Assembly: GCF_003570995.1 (NCBI RefSeq)
Contig: NZ_QXIY01000030.1
Span: forward strand, 62,001-126,000
Direction: 5' to 3'
DNA from: Candidatus Cryosericum septentrionale
Lineage (GTDB): Bacteria; Caldisericota; Caldisericia; Cryosericales; Cryosericaceae
Length of the DNA: 64,000 nt
A model generated the notes under the pieces. The model saw only the letters and a program-made list of their open reading frames with translations. It did not search any database and was not told the origin of the DNA. Each line of letters starts with the position of its first letter. The first letter of the stretch is position 1. Shown piece after piece: positions 23,968-32,812 of the stretch. The position numbers were made by a program, and so were the translations under genes.

Positions 23968-25174
23968 CGAAAAAAAGCTCGGCACGTTCAGCCTTTTCAA
24001 CCTCTGGGCAGGAGCAGCTATTTCGCTTGCAGAAATCATGACCGGTGCCTTGTTCGCGCCACTGAGACTGCTCAAGGGGATACTTCTGATCCTGGCGGGG
24101 CATCTCATCGGCTGCCTGCTCCTGTCGCTGACTGGCCTGATCGGATTTCGGGAGAAGAAGCCCGCACTGATCGCCAGCCGCATGGCATTTGGCCGGTACG
24201 GCTCCTACCTGATCTCTGCAGCCAACATTATTCAGCTGATGGGATGGACAGCAATTATGCTCATCCAGTGCGCCAATTCGATCAGTGCCATCACATCAAA
24301 ACTTGCCGGCTTCACGGGCTTCACGCTATTTGTGGTCATCGTTGGCGCCATTGTCGCGGTTTGGGCTCTTGTTGTCGACAAGGGTGGCAATGCCCTCAAC
24401 AGCGCGGCGGTCATTCTACTTTTTATGCTTTGCCTGCTGATCCTGGGACTGGTGATCGGCGGTCGAGGCATGGTTTCGTCGTCGGGCACGAGGAGCACCG
24501 CCACAACGCTTTCGGTCGGCGCAGCACTGGAAATGAGTATCGTCATGCCGCTGACTTGGCTGCCGCTGATTTCGGACTACACCATGTGGGCAAGCAGTGC
24601 AAAAGCAAGTTTCTGGGGGAGTTTTTCTGGATATTTCATAGGCAGTTCCTTTATGTACATCACCGGGCTTGCCGCTGTGCTGTTTACCGGATCGTCCGAT
24701 ATTGCTACTATCATCCTGCATCTGGGCATTGGCGTCGCCGGGCTGCTTGTGGTGGTGCTCTCGACGGTAACGACGACCTATCTGGATGTTTATTCGGCAG
24801 TCATGTCTATCCTGAACATCGCTCCGAAGGTATCAAAGAGGCTGTTGATCCTTCTGGTGTCGGCGCTGGGGGCGTTGATAGCGCTGTTTTTCCCCATGGA
24901 GCAGTATGAAGTTTTCCTGTATGCGATTGGCTCGATTTTTGCACCGGCCTTTGCAGTGGCGCTTCTCGACTATTTTGTTTTTCGCGCTGACCGTTCGACG
25001 ACCACCTTCAACGCCGCTGGCATTCTTTCAGCCGCTATAGGTACAGCAGCCTATTACTTCTTTATGAAGCTGGATCTTCCTGCTGGATCGACAGTGCCGT
25101 CGATGCTGTTGACGGCGGCGGTCTACGCCGTTTTTCGGAGCGTGCTGAAGGATCGAAACGCACAAAAATGTTAA
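23960..25174 (+). CDS. cytX: Hydroxymethylpyrimidine permease CytX
   Basis: A 404-residue nucleobase:cation symporter-1 family protein with about twelve hydrophobic segments. The opening LGTFSLFNLWAGAAISLAEI resembles CytX, the HMP transporter often controlled by TPP riboswitches. The helix with LPLISDYTMWASSAKA carries the family's conserved Asp-Tyr. The riboswitch and thiD context make a pyrimidine precursor (HMP) the likely substrate; a cytosine or other base permease is the alternative. The start ATG 23960 lies inside the end of thiD with only a weak ribosome binding site. Confidence 0.85.
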   Translation: MYNEKKLGTFSLFNLWAGAAISLAEIMTGALFAPLRLLKGILLILAGHLIGCLLLSLTGLIGFREKKPALIASRMAFGRYGSYLISAANIIQLMGWTAIMLIQCANSISAITSKLAGFTGFTLFVVIVGAIVAVWALVVDKGGNALNSAAVILLFMLCLLILGLVIGGRGMVSSSGTRSTATTLSVGAALEMSIVMPLTWLPLISDYTMWASSAKASFWGSFSGYFIGSSFMYITGLAAVLFTGSSDIATIILHLGIGVAGLLVVVLSTVTTTYLDVYSAVMSILNIAPKVSKRLLILLVSALGALIALFFPMEQYEVFLYAIGSIFAPAFAVALLDYFVFRADRSTTTFNAAGILSAAIGTAAYYFFMKLDLPAGSTVPSMLLTAAVYAVFRSVLKDRNAQKC

Positions 25175-25197
25175 CAATTGAGATCAGGAGCGTGAAC

Positions 25198-26016
25198 ATG
25201 ATTCAGGACATCGTAGAAAATCTCAGAGCAGTCCGCGAAAAAAAGCCGCTGGTCCACCATATCACCAACTATGTGACGGTCAACGACTGTGCGAACATCG
25301 TGCTTGCCATCGGCGCTTCTCCGATCATGGCAGACGACATTGACGAGGTGGAAGCCATCACCGCTATTTCTTCGGCGCTGGTGCTGAATATCGGGACACT
25401 GAACAGCAGGACAGTCGCATCAATGCTTGCTGCCGGGAAAAAAGCCAACGAGCTCAACATCCCTGTCATTCTCGACCCCGTGGGCGCAGGTACATCAGAG
25501 CTACGGAACCGGACGACCGAAAGACTGTTGAAAGAAGTAAACATAGCCGTTTTGCGCGGGAACATGTCCGAGATCCATTTTGTTGCGGGGCTCCAAGCCA
25601 CCACAAAGGGCGTTGACGCCTCTGAAGCCGATCAGAAAAGCGGGAAAGAAATCGGCCGGAACATTGCGGAGAAAGTGGCAAAGCAGTTCGGTTGCGTAGC
25701 AGCGATCACGGGCGCAACGGATATCGTGTCGGACGGAAGACGTACGGTTTACATCGAAAACGGGACAAACCTGCTTTCCAATGTGACAGGAACGGGATGC
25801 ATGTGTACCTCCTTAGTGGGCGCTTTTTGTGGAGCTGCTACCGACTTCCTCATCGCAGCGACGGGAGGCATCCTCTCCATGGGCATTGTGGGCGAGCTTG
25901 CAGCAGAAAGCGCCGGCGACAAGGGAAATGGCAGCTTTCACGTGGCCATCGTTGATGAAATCAGCAAGCTAAACACCGAAACCCTTGTGAAGAGAGCGAA
26001 AATCCATGAAGCCTGA
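25198..26016 (+). CDS. thiM: Hydroxyethylthiazole kinase
   Basis: A 272-residue ThiM, phosphorylating 4-methyl-5-(2-hydroxyethyl)thiazole. Signature segments are [17 protein letters not shown] near the N-terminus, [32 protein letters not shown] and [16 protein letters not shown], where the Cys region is the catalytic loop. I chose ATG 25198, preceded by AGGAG; an in-frame ATG at 25168 overlaps the cytX stop and would add 10 residues. It overlaps thiE by 11 nt. Confidence 0.93.
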   Translation: MIQDIVENLRAVREKKPLVHHITNYVTVNDCANIVLAIGASPIMADDIDEVEAITAISSALVLNIGTLNSRTVASMLAAGKKANELNIPVILDPVGAGTSELRNRTTERLLKEVNIAVLRGNMSEIHFVAGLQATTKGVDASEADQKSGKEIGRNIAEKVAKQFGCVAAITGATDIVSDGRRTVYIENGTNLLSNVTGTGCMCTSLVGAFCGAATDFLIAATGGILSMGIVGELAAESAGDKGNGSFHVAIVDEISKLNTETLVKRAKIHEA

Positions 26017-26653
26017 GATCGATTACAACCTCTATCTTGTAACAGACCGCGATCTGATGAGCACGCCGACGCTGGAACAGGCAGTCGAACGAGCAATAGA
26101 AGGCGGGAGCACACTCATCCAGCTGCGGGAGAAAACAGCCTCCTCGCTGGAGTTTTATCAAATGGCGGTAACCATCAAACGACTGACCGACAGCCATCAT
26201 ATTCCGCTGATCATCAACGACCGGGTCGACATAGCCCTGGCGGTCGACACCGCTGGTGTACATATCGGGCAAAGTGATCTGCCAGCCGGGATCGTCCGCC
26301 AGATCATCGGGAACAGCAAGATCCTTGGCGTTTCCGTCTCTTCTGTAGCCGAAGCCGTGAAGGCGAAAAAGGATGGCGCGGATTATCTTGGCGTCGGTGC
26401 CATGTTCGCCACAGGGACAAAAACCGATGCTGAACTAGTGACAATAAACGAATTAAGGGACATAAGATCCGCCGTATCTTTGCCGATCGTTGTCATCGGC
26501 GGGATCAACCTCACGACCATACCGTCCTTCGCGAACACGGGGATCGATGGGATCGCTGTCGTTTCCGCGCTGATTGCCGCGAAGGACATTACCGAGGCGG
26601 CAAAACAGTTAAGAGCATCGTTTTCGCGGACAAAAGGAGAGGAGGATGCTTGA
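26006..26653 (+). CDS. thiE: Thiamine-phosphate synthase
   Basis: A 215-residue TIM-barrel enzyme that joins HMP-PP and thiazole phosphate to thiamine phosphate. Motifs are [18 protein letters not shown] (pyrophosphate-binding Arg and Lys), [35 protein letters not shown] and VVIGGIN. The length is standard. It overlaps thiM and the following HAD gene, so the operon is compact. With ThiD and ThiM it completes salvage to thiamine phosphate. Confidence 0.93.
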   Translation: MKPEIDYNLYLVTDRDLMSTPTLEQAVERAIEGGSTLIQLREKTASSLEFYQMAVTIKRLTDSHHIPLIINDRVDIALAVDTAGVHIGQSDLPAGIVRQIIGNSKILGVSVSSVAEAVKAKKDGADYLGVGAMFATGTKTDAELVTINELRDIRSAVSLPIVVIGGINLTTIPSFANTGIDGIAVVSALIAAKDITEAAKQLRASFSRTKGEEDA

Positions 26654-27290
26654 TTTTAAAGCGGCGATCTTTGACTTGGACGGGACACTGATCGATTCCA
26701 TGGGGGTATGGGAGGATATCGACATTGATTTTCTGGCAAAACGCCATTTATTCGTACCGGAGGGATATATCAGTGAAATTTCCGCAAAGAGTTTTAAAGA
26801 AGCTGCAGAATATACGATCGCCCTCTTTGGCCTAAAAGAGAGGGCAGAAGATATCATCGAAGAATGGAACCGGATGGCCATTGACGAATACAGTCATCAT
26901 GTCCCGTTAAAACCTTATGCAAAAGAATATCTCCTCTTTTTAAAGGGACAGGGGATCAAACTTGGCGTAGCTACCGCGCTGCCAAAGGTACTTTATGAGC
27001 CTGTATTGAAAAACAATGGCATTTACACCTTGTTCGACGCGTTTGCTTCCACTGATGAAGTTGTCCACTGGAAAGGAAGCCCTGATATTTATCTGTTGGC
27101 AGCCAAAAAATTGGGTGTTCCCTCTTGTGACTGCGTTGCCTTTGAAGATGTACTGGCCGGTATTCAGGGGATTGTATTGGCGAGCATGCAAGCGTATGGC
27201 GTATATGACAAATATTCAAGTCATGAGCAAGTGCAGATTCAAGAATTGTCAAAAAGGTATATTCATAGCTTTGCGGAAGTGCTTCCATAA
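26646..27290 (+). CDS. HAD-superfamily hydrolase, likely phosphatase of the thiamine cassette
   Basis: A 214-residue HAD subfamily IA protein. Motif I is [10 protein letters not shown] with the nucleophile Asp, motif II is the Thr in GVATALPK, motif III is the Lys in WKGSPDIYL, and motif IV is [11 protein letters not shown]. The last position in the operon suggests a thiamine-phosphate phosphatase, but a general sugar-phosphate or nucleotide phosphatase is also possible. The gene is the most AT-rich in the window: two hand-counted 60-base stretches are 35-37% G+C, against 60% in a dnaE stretch. This supports foreign origin. Confidence 0.8.
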   Translation: MLDFKAAIFDLDGTLIDSMGVWEDIDIDFLAKRHLFVPEGYISEISAKSFKEAAEYTIALFGLKERAEDIIEEWNRMAIDEYSHHVPLKPYAKEYLLFLKGQGIKLGVATALPKVLYEPVLKNNGIYTLFDAFASTDEVVHWKGSPDIYLLAAKKLGVPSCDCVAFEDVLAGIQGIVLASMQAYGVYDKYSSHEQVQIQELSKRYIHSFAEVLP

Positions 27291-27302
27291 CAGCGCCTCC
27301 AG

Positions 27303-27328
27303 AGCCGTTCAGAAATCGGCTGGCCTTT
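27303..27328 (+). terminator. Terminator of the thiamine operon
   Basis: AGCCG (27303-27307) pairs with CGGCT (27317-27321), followed by GGCCTTTT. The stem is short but it lies 12 nt after the HAD stop. Confidence 0.5.
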
Positions 27329-27360
27329 TACGCCAACCGATGTGCATAGGCATTGAGGGA

Positions 27361-27381
27361 ATAGCCCAGGTCCACAATTGA
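27361..27381 (+). repeat. Right direct repeat flanking the thiamine cassette
   Basis: It begins ATAGCCCAGG and ends CCACAATTGA. It is the second copy of the 3' end of the RNase J-like gene (22921-22941), here with no gene in front of it. It includes the in-frame TGA, as expected for a displaced original gene end. Confidence 0.75.
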
Positions 27382-27500
27382 AGCAGTGCTTCGCTTCTTG
27401 TGGCGATTTCCTCACACTCTCTGTAACGAAATCAGGCATAGTTGTGTATATAGAGGTGTATATGACAAGTGGACACCTGTTGCAGGTGAGGAGGTACGAT

Positions 27501-28763
27501 ATGATCGACGAGAATGGCTTCATCAAGCCAGATGCTGAGGAGACTGAGCATCCGGACACATCAAACACCGTGGAGGGCTACGTCACCCCCGAGACTCCCC
27601 CGACTGTTCAGGGGTATAGCACACCTTCGCCGCAGCCTCAGCCCGCCCGGCGTTCGAATCCAGGGCGCGTGTTCCTGGTATGGGGACTCATCATCGGATT
27701 GCTGCTCGGCAGCGTCCTGGGTGGAATTCTGGGTAACTATGTCGTCATGTCCAACCCGGGAACGTTCCCTTGGGCACGCACGGTATCGACCACGTACCCA
27801 GTAGGAACGTCCGGCTCCGGCACGACCATCGTCACGACGGAAGAACAGGCCATCGAGAACGCCGTCAAGATCGCTTCGCCTGCTGTTGTCCAGATCAACA
27901 TCACCTCGGTCAGCCAGAACCCGTTTGGCTTCTCGTCCGGAACGCAGGAAGGTCTCGGCTCGGGCTTCATCATCACCTCTGACGGTTACGTGCTGACCAA
28001 CAACCACGTCGTGGAGAATGCCACCAAGATCACCGTCATGCTCAAAGACGGGCGTGAGTTCAGCGGCCAGGTCGTGGGCACGGACGCCACCAGCGACGTC
28101 GCCGTGGTGAAGATCAGCGGCACCAACCTGCCAACTGTGGAACTGGGCGATTCGTCCACGCTGACCGTGGGCCAGAAGGTCATCGCCATCGGCAACCCCT
28201 ACGGCCTGAGCCAGACGGTCACGACCGGCGTGATCTCGGCCCTCGAGCGGAACGTTCAGGCGTCAGCGACTGAGACGCTCGTCGGCGTTGTTCAGACTGA
28301 TGCGGCCATCAACCCCGGCAACTCAGGAGGACCCCTGGTCGACCTGTCCGGCCGCGTCGTCGGCATGAACACGATGATCTACCAAGACGCGCAAGGCCTC
28401 GGATTCTCGGTCTCCGTCAACACGGCAAAGAAGGTGTATGACGCTATCATCAAGAACGGCAAGGTCACGTGGCCGGCTCTGGGCATCCAGGGAGCAACGC
28501 TCACGACGTCTATTGCCCAGCAGTACAACCTCAAGGTCTCCCAGGGCGTCTACATCGTCCAGATCACGTCCGGGTCCGGCGCACAGGATGTCGGGCTCAA
28601 GGTCGGGGACGTCATCACCGCGATCGACGACAAACCGATGACCACAATCGACGGAGTCCTGAGCTACATCCGCTCCAGGAATGTGGGTGACACGGTCCAG
28701 GTCGTCGCCGACCGCAACGGCACGACCAAGACGTTCTCCGTGATCCTGAAAGCTCTCGGCTAG
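27501..28763 (+). CDS. HtrA/DegP-type trypsin-like serine protease with PDZ domain
   Basis: A 420-residue membrane-anchored protease. A hydrophilic, Pro/Thr-rich N-terminal 55 residues precede one transmembrane helix (about 57-82: VFLVWGLIIGLLLGSVLGG). The trypsin-like domain has the triad His in TNNHVVEN, Asp in TSDVAVVKI and Ser in NPGNSGGPL. One PDZ domain runs from about residue 315 to the end (GVYIVQITSGSGAQ, VGDVITAIDDKPM). It probably acts in extracytoplasmic protein quality control. ATG 27501 follows GAGGAGG; the upstream open frame to 27378 runs into the repeat and is not used. A terminator lies 35 nt after the stop. Confidence 0.9.
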   Translation: MIDENGFIKPDAEETEHPDTSNTVEGYVTPETPPTVQGYSTPSPQPQPARRSNPGRVFLVWGLIIGLLLGSVLGGILGNYVVMSNPGTFPWARTVSTTYPVGTSGSGTTIVTTEEQAIENAVKIASPAVVQINITSVSQNPFGFSSGTQEGLGSGFIITSDGYVLTNNHVVENATKITVMLKDGREFSGQVVGTDATSDVAVVKISGTNLPTVELGDSSTLTVGQKVIAIGNPYGLSQTVTTGVISALERNVQASATETLVGVVQTDAAINPGNSGGPLVDLSGRVVGMNTMIYQDAQGLGFSVSVNTAKKVYDAIIKNGKVTWPALGIQGATLTTSIAQQYNLKVSQGVYIVQITSGSGAQDVGLKVGDVITAIDDKPMTTIDGVLSYIRSRNVGDTVQVVADRNGTTKTFSVILKALG

Positions 28764-28797
28764 TAGACTCCAGTACCTGCTCAGTCTTGAAGGAGAG

Positions 28798-28826
28798 ACC
28801 CCGGCACGCTGTGCCGGGGTTGTTTC
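28798..28826 (+). terminator. Rho-independent terminator after htrA
   Basis: A perfect 10-bp stem, ACCCCGGCAC (28798-28807) with GTGCCGGGGT (28811-28820), a 3-nt loop and TGTTTC. Confidence 0.85.
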
Positions 28827-28952
28827 ATGTCGTCCCCGTCTTGCCAACAATGAAAACAGGACAATCCTGTACATGGATGCAGGTGAGTGCGTCCGAATCT
28901 GCCGGGACGGAGGAATGGATGACAACAACACAGAACCTCAGGGCATGGACTC

Positions 28953-29408
28953 ATGAGTGACATGACACATCTGGTGCGACCCGACCTCCACGTCGCGCTC
29001 GACTGCCCTGTAGACTGGACCGTTATGGAACTGGACGAGCAGGCAGGACTGCGAGCATCCAACCCCACGGACCCACGTGTCGCCCTGCAGGTTACATATG
29101 ACGAGTCCGGTTCGGCTCCGGACGAAGTGTCTGAGCGTCTCCGCAACGGCTTGCCGGAAGACGCCCTGCGTGAGCGGGGGACACTGAGAAAGGGAAGAGT
29201 GGAGGCAGACGGCCGAGCACACCCTGACGGTCCGCCTGTGGAAGCGCTGATATTCTCCGCGCGCGACGGCTCGTTCGTCTATCGGGTTCTGGTCGCAGAG
29301 GACACAGGGCACCGATGGACCGTTCGTCTCGAGACACTCCAGCGCAAGGAGTGGTGGCAGGAGAGCCGGACGCTGGAAACGATGCTCGCCAGTCTGCTCT
29401 TGCTGTAG
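28953..29408 (+). CDS. Hypothetical protein, 151 residues
   Basis: No family is recognised with confidence. The plus-strand frame has the GC-rich third-position pattern of neighbouring genes; the overlapping minus-strand frame does not. The sequence opens LVRPDLHVALDCPVDWTV and ends with EALIFSARDGSFVYRVLVA and SRTLETMLASLLLL. This layout recalls small PsbP/DUF1795-like beta-sandwich proteins, whose last helix often reads like this. There is no signal peptide. No clear ribosome binding site precedes the ATG. The gene converges with mgsA, ending 6 nt before it. Confidence 0.5.
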   Translation: MSDMTHLVRPDLHVALDCPVDWTVMELDEQAGLRASNPTDPRVALQVTYDESGSAPDEVSERLRNGLPEDALRERGTLRKGRVEADGRAHPDGPPVEALIFSARDGSFVYRVLVAEDTGHRWTVRLETLQRKEWWQESRTLETMLASLLLL

Positions 29409-29414
29409 AAGAAC

Positions 29415-29816
29415 CTACGCTGTAGGGGACTCTTCGACGCTCTGCAACTCCTTGAGATGTCCGAGGACCAGCCTTGCCGTCGCGATGTTGGTGGCGAGGG
29501 GGATGTTATTGACATCACAGATCTTGAGCACGGCGTTGATGTCCGGCTCATGAGGGTGTGCGGTCAGAGGGTCTCTGAGGAAGACGACTGCCTTGATTTC
29601 GTCGGAGGCGATCATCGAGCCAATCTGAAGGTCCCCGCCTTTCTCTCCGGAATTCACCCTGGTGACGTGAAGGCCGGTCAATTCTTCGATGAGACCACCT
29701 GTGCTCTTCGTGGCAACCAGCTCCTCCTGAGCCAGCATCTCCTGAAAATCCCTGCACAGCGCAATCATCTCAGGCTTCTTGCGGTCATGCGCAATCAGTG
29801 CAACTCTTGTTCTCAT
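29415..29816 (-). CDS. mgsA: Methylglyoxal synthase
   Basis: A 133-residue MgsA that converts dihydroxyacetone phosphate to methylglyoxal and phosphate, bypassing lower glycolysis when phosphate is limiting. The motifs are VALIAHDRKKPEMI at the N-terminus, ATKSTGGLIEELTG for phosphate binding, SGEKGGDLQIG and FLRDPLTAHPHEPDI, which holds the catalytic Asp and His residues. Its length is typical. A -10 element lies 6 nt before the ATG with no Shine-Dalgarno sequence, so the mRNA looks leaderless. Confidence 0.93.
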   Translation of the reverse strand: MRTRVALIAHDRKKPEMIALCRDFQEMLAQEELVATKSTGGLIEELTGLHVTRVNSGEKGGDLQIGSMIASDEIKAVVFLRDPLTAHPHEPDINAVLKICDVNNIPLATNIATARLVLGHLKELQSVEESPTA

Positions 29817-29822
29817 ATGTCC

Positions 29823-29852
29823 ATTTTACCATACAAGAGTGTGAATCAACAA
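29823..29852 (-). promoter_or_regulatory. mgsA promoter, leaderless arrangement
   Basis: On the minus strand TAAAAT (29823-29828) lies 6 nt before the ATG. Possible -35 elements are TTGTTG (29847-29852, 18-nt spacer) or TTGATT (29844-29849, 15-nt spacer). Confidence 0.5.
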
Positions 29853-29883
29853 GGCTGTTTTCAGACGTCCTTCGCACTTCAGG

Positions 29884-30066
29884 TTATCCACAGGATGTTG
29901 TGAATATCTGTGGAACACAATTCCGGGTAAGTCTCAACTATAATATTGATGCCGGGTTCTCGTTGCACAGCAGTCCACGGGCTCCAATGGAACCTGCGAC
30001 GCCGTCAAACCCGCTGTGGACAACGCGTCTGCATCTCGAAAAGTTATCCACAGTGCCTGTGGATAG
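29884..30066. other. DnaA-box cluster beyond the dnaA-dnaN-recF-DUF721 operon
   Basis: This is a 250-bp non-coding gap. It has perfect DnaA boxes TTATCCACA at 29884-29892 and 30044-30052. Reverse-orientation boxes are at 30015-30023 (TGTGGACAA) and 30058-30066 (TGTGGATAG), with a weak one at 29909-29917. An AT-rich TATAATATTGAT lies at 29939-29950. The closing pair faces inward with 5 nt between boxes. It may be half of a bipartite oriC or a DnaA titration site. Confidence 0.6.
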
Positions 30067-30068
30067 TG

Positions 30069-30629
30069 TCAGTACTTCCTTGACGTCGCCCGGTTCGTCC
30101 GGCGTTTCTGCCGTTCCTGGTGTCGCCAGATATCCCAGCGCAACCAAGCCTCATAGGCACGCAGAAACGAAAGCCGCAGAGCAGGGTTCTGAATGACCTG
30201 CACTGCCTTCTCGGCTTTCGCCTTCTGCTCCGGGGACAGCTGAATCGTGGCAGCCAGAGAATCCGGATCCGGCTGGAAAACAGAAGACGTGACCTGCGGC
30301 CGATGGATGCGGACCTCGTGGACGTTGTCGAGCCCAAAGGACAGGTCCGTCACGAGCTTGCCGCCCATGTGAACATTCAAGCGTTCTACAATGAGGGTTT
30401 TCTGCTCAGACAAGACCTGCATGATGGACGGATTGGCGCAGAGAATCGTCAGCGTTCCATTCTTGAATTGGACCGGATGAGAGTTACGGGCGACGTACGC
30501 GCCGATGGTACGCTCACTCCACAGAGACTGGACCGCGGGCCAGACATCGCCCAGTGACTGAACCTTGATGCCCTTGTCGAGGCGACCGGTACGCCGCATC
30601 TCATCGATAACCTCTCCGATGCGCTCCAT
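30069..30629 (-). CDS. DUF721/DciA-like protein, candidate helicase loader
   Basis: A 186-residue protein. The central part (about residues 25-110) fits DUF721/DciA: VWPAVQSLWSERTIGAYVAR, NGTLTILCANPSIMQVLSEQ and LNVHMGGKLVTDLSFG are in the usual order of this domain. DciA is regarded as the ancestral loader of the DnaB helicase. The position directly after recF is the classic place for it, for example in actinobacteria. The C-terminal 60 residues are charged and alpha-helical. The stop lies 3 nt from a DnaA box. Confidence 0.75.
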   Translation of the reverse strand: MERIGEVIDEMRRTGRLDKGIKVQSLGDVWPAVQSLWSERTIGAYVARNSHPVQFKNGTLTILCANPSIMQVLSEQKTLIVERLNVHMGGKLVTDLSFGLDNVHEVRIHRPQVTSSVFQPDPDSLAATIQLSPEQKAKAEKAVQVIQNPALRLSFLRAYEAWLRWDIWRHQERQKRRTNRATSRKY

Positions 30630-30646
30630 ATTGTTATCGTTTCTTT

Positions 30647-31714
30647 TTACAGCCGTACGGACGTAGCGTTCAGTCCGCCTCCAAGACGCGCAACATCAAA
30701 GGTTGTGATGAAGACCTGTTCGAACCTCGCCAGGAGATGAACCAGTCGATCAAGGTTCGGGATGTCGATATCACCTTCCAAATCGTCCAGCAGGAGCACC
30801 GGGTATTCTCCCGTGACCATCCGTATATATTCGGCACCTGCAAAGGTGAGCAGCAGTGCCACAAGCTTCGCCTCACCCAGTGACGCCGTATCCCTCAACT
30901 GCCTTTTCCTTCGGAGCAGAACAAAATCGTCGAGGTGACACCCGGCCAGACACGCATGCCGCGCCAGTTCCTGGCCCCGGATAGCACGGATGGACTCGGC
31001 GGAAATGGGCGGCGGATCATAGAGAATAGACACATCCGACAGCGGTTCAAACAACCCGTCGGCAATCAGGCGCGTCATTGCCAGACCCACAGCGGCGAGA
31101 GCCGATCGCCTCTTTGCACAAATGGTGTTTGTCAGGGTAACGATCTGCTCGTCGAACAGATCCAGCAGGGACGCGTCGACGACGCCAGAGCCCGACTGCC
31201 GCAGCAGGGCGTTCTTGCGTGTCATGACAGCCGAGTATGCAGAGAGTGCTTCCAGGTACGTGCGATCACACGACGCGATCAGGAGGTTGATATACTGGCG
31301 TCTCACCGAGGGCATGCCCTTGACCAGAAACAGCGAACTGAAGTTGAACTGGGCCACGCGAAGCCCACCGATAAGACGGATAAATCCATGATAGGCAGTA
31401 CCATCGATACGAAGTTCCTTGCGCCCCTCCGTCGTGAACATGGCCTGCGCCGCATGACTGACAGACCCTCCGGCGACCGGGTCACGCGTCCGATATCTGC
31501 CGCCGACGACAAAATAGGACTCCCCGTCCCTGATAAGCTCCGCATTTGTCAGCCCCAGACATGATTTTCCAGAAGCCAGAAAATGCACGGCATCGAGGAA
31601 CGTCGTCTTGCCAGCGCCGTTGCTGCCTTCGACAGCAGTGATGGGTGCAGTGAAGTCGATACGCTGTTCAGCCAGCGCTCTGAATCCCTGTACCCAAAGC
31701 GATTCCAGATACAT
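30647..31714 (-). CDS. recF: DNA replication and repair protein RecF
   Basis: A 355-residue SMC-like ATPase that helps load RecA at gaps. Walker A is GSNGAGKTTFLDAVHFL (about residues 30-46). The middle part has the RecF pattern MPSVRRQYIN and RKNALLRQ. The ABC signature is ASLGEAKLVALLL instead of the more usual S-x-G-Q-x-K form, and Walker B is YPVLLLDDLEGDID. Order after dnaN supports the call. It is followed after 17 nt by the DUF721 gene. Confidence 0.92.
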   Translation of the reverse strand: MYLESLWVQGFRALAEQRIDFTAPITAVEGSNGAGKTTFLDAVHFLASGKSCLGLTNAELIRDGESYFVVGGRYRTRDPVAGGSVSHAAQAMFTTEGRKELRIDGTAYHGFIRLIGGLRVAQFNFSSLFLVKGMPSVRRQYINLLIASCDRTYLEALSAYSAVMTRKNALLRQSGSGVVDASLLDLFDEQIVTLTNTICAKRRSALAAVGLAMTRLIADGLFEPLSDVSILYDPPPISAESIRAIRGQELARHACLAGCHLDDFVLLRRKRQLRDTASLGEAKLVALLLTFAGAEYIRMVTGEYPVLLLDDLEGDIDIPNLDRLVHLLARFEQVFITTFDVARLGGGLNATSVRL

Positions 31715-31732
31715 TGCCCTCCGAGGGGGCGA

Positions 31733-32812
31733 CTACTCCATCTGCTTGTGTGGCATGACAAGGTACAGGAAATCTTCCTTACCCTGGTCCTTAATAACCA
31801 CCGGATGAATAGCGCTGTTCATATGCAGTTCCGCATTCTCGGTACCGACGGAGGAAATGCCGTCCAGGAGTTTTGTCCCGAAGAACGAAACAGAAAGACC
31901 CCCGGCCTCTCCCTCATAACCCAGCTCGTCACTGGCATTGCCCTGATCCTGGGCCGTGCCCTGAACAGTCAGCCGCCCTTCCTTGAATGAGAGTGTGATG
32001 ACATCTGTTCCGCCAAAAACGACGGCACCAACCCGGCGCAATGCGTCCAGCAACTCTGACTTCTTGACACTCACGGTATATTCCCATTCGCGAGGCACGA
32101 TATCATTGTAGTTGGGAAACTCGGCGCCAATGAGGAGAGAGATAATCTGTGTATCACCAGACGAAAACAAACACTCGTCCTCGGTAATAACAACATGAAC
32201 GTCACCCGCCGGCTTGAACGATTCGAAAACCTTTGTCGGAACGATCGCCCGGAGCGGTTCACGCTTGAAGTCGAACTGAACATATCCGAGGCGCCGTGAA
32301 TCCGTCGCGACGAATCGGAAATAATCTTTTGTCTGCTCAAGCAGGATTCCCTGAAACTCGAGGCGACGTTTCTCATTATGTTCTACACAGGGAAGAACAC
32401 GGTCGATGGCACTGGAATATTCATTCAGGCTGAACTGATATTCCCGACCTTCCTTAATCTCCGGGATGCTTGGGAATGTATCCATCTGATAGCATGCTAG
32501 ATCATAGTGCGCCTTGCCGGATGATATCTGGAGTTTCTTGTCGTCTCCTTCAATCATGAGTTCACCAGACAAGGCTGAGATAATGTCCTTTAGAAACTTG
32601 AAGGGAATCAAGGCACGTCCGGCTTCTGTGACTTCAGCCGGTTCGGCGTTCACGAGGTACGTGGTCAGGTCAGTGCTCGTCAATTGAAGCGTCGTACCGT
32701 CTGCAGAAAGGAGAACGGCATCCGACGTGAAGGTCGAGCTTTTCTGTTGGATGACCTTGGCGTGCTGTGCCAGTTTCTTGCTCAAACCTTCAGCTTTTGT
32801 CGTGAGTTTCAT
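31733..32812 (-). CDS. dnaN: DNA polymerase III sliding clamp (beta subunit)
   Basis: A 359-residue beta clamp made of three repeated domains. It starts MKLTTKAEGLSKKL and has LACYQMDTFPSIPE in domain 1-2. Domain 2-3 has RRLEFQGILLE, ATDSRRLGYVQ, AEFPNYNDIVP and the C-terminal DFLYLVMPHKQ, whose YLVMP motif is typical. It encircles DNA and tethers polymerases. GGAGG precedes the ATG. The promoter may lie in the AT-rich end of the dnaA-dnaN gap. Confidence 0.95.
   Translation of the reverse strand: MKLTTKAEGLSKKLAQHAKVIQQKSSTFTSDAVLLSADGTTLQLTSTDLTTYLVNAEPAEVTEAGRALIPFKFLKDIISALSGELMIEGDDKKLQISSGKAHYDLACYQMDTFPSIPEIKEGREYQFSLNEYSSAIDRVLPCVEHNEKRRLEFQGILLEQTKDYFRFVATDSRRLGYVQFDFKREPLRAIVPTKVFESFKPAGDVHVVITEDECLFSSGDTQIISLLIGAEFPNYNDIVPREWEYTVSVKKSELLDALRRVGAVVFGGTDVITLSFKEGRLTVQGTAQDQGNASDELGYEGEAGGLSVSFFGTKLLDGISSVGTENAELHMNSAIHPVVIKDQGKEDFLYLVMPHKQME

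Noticed and set aside
28938..29312. Minus-strand ORF opposite the hypothetical gene at 28953
   Set aside because: Third-position composition and a coherent protein favour the plus strand; the antisense product is Cys- and Arg-rich without structure.
29798..30196. Plus-strand ORF across the DnaA-box cluster
   Set aside because: It overlaps the mgsA promoter, the boxes and the DUF721 gene, and shows no coding character.
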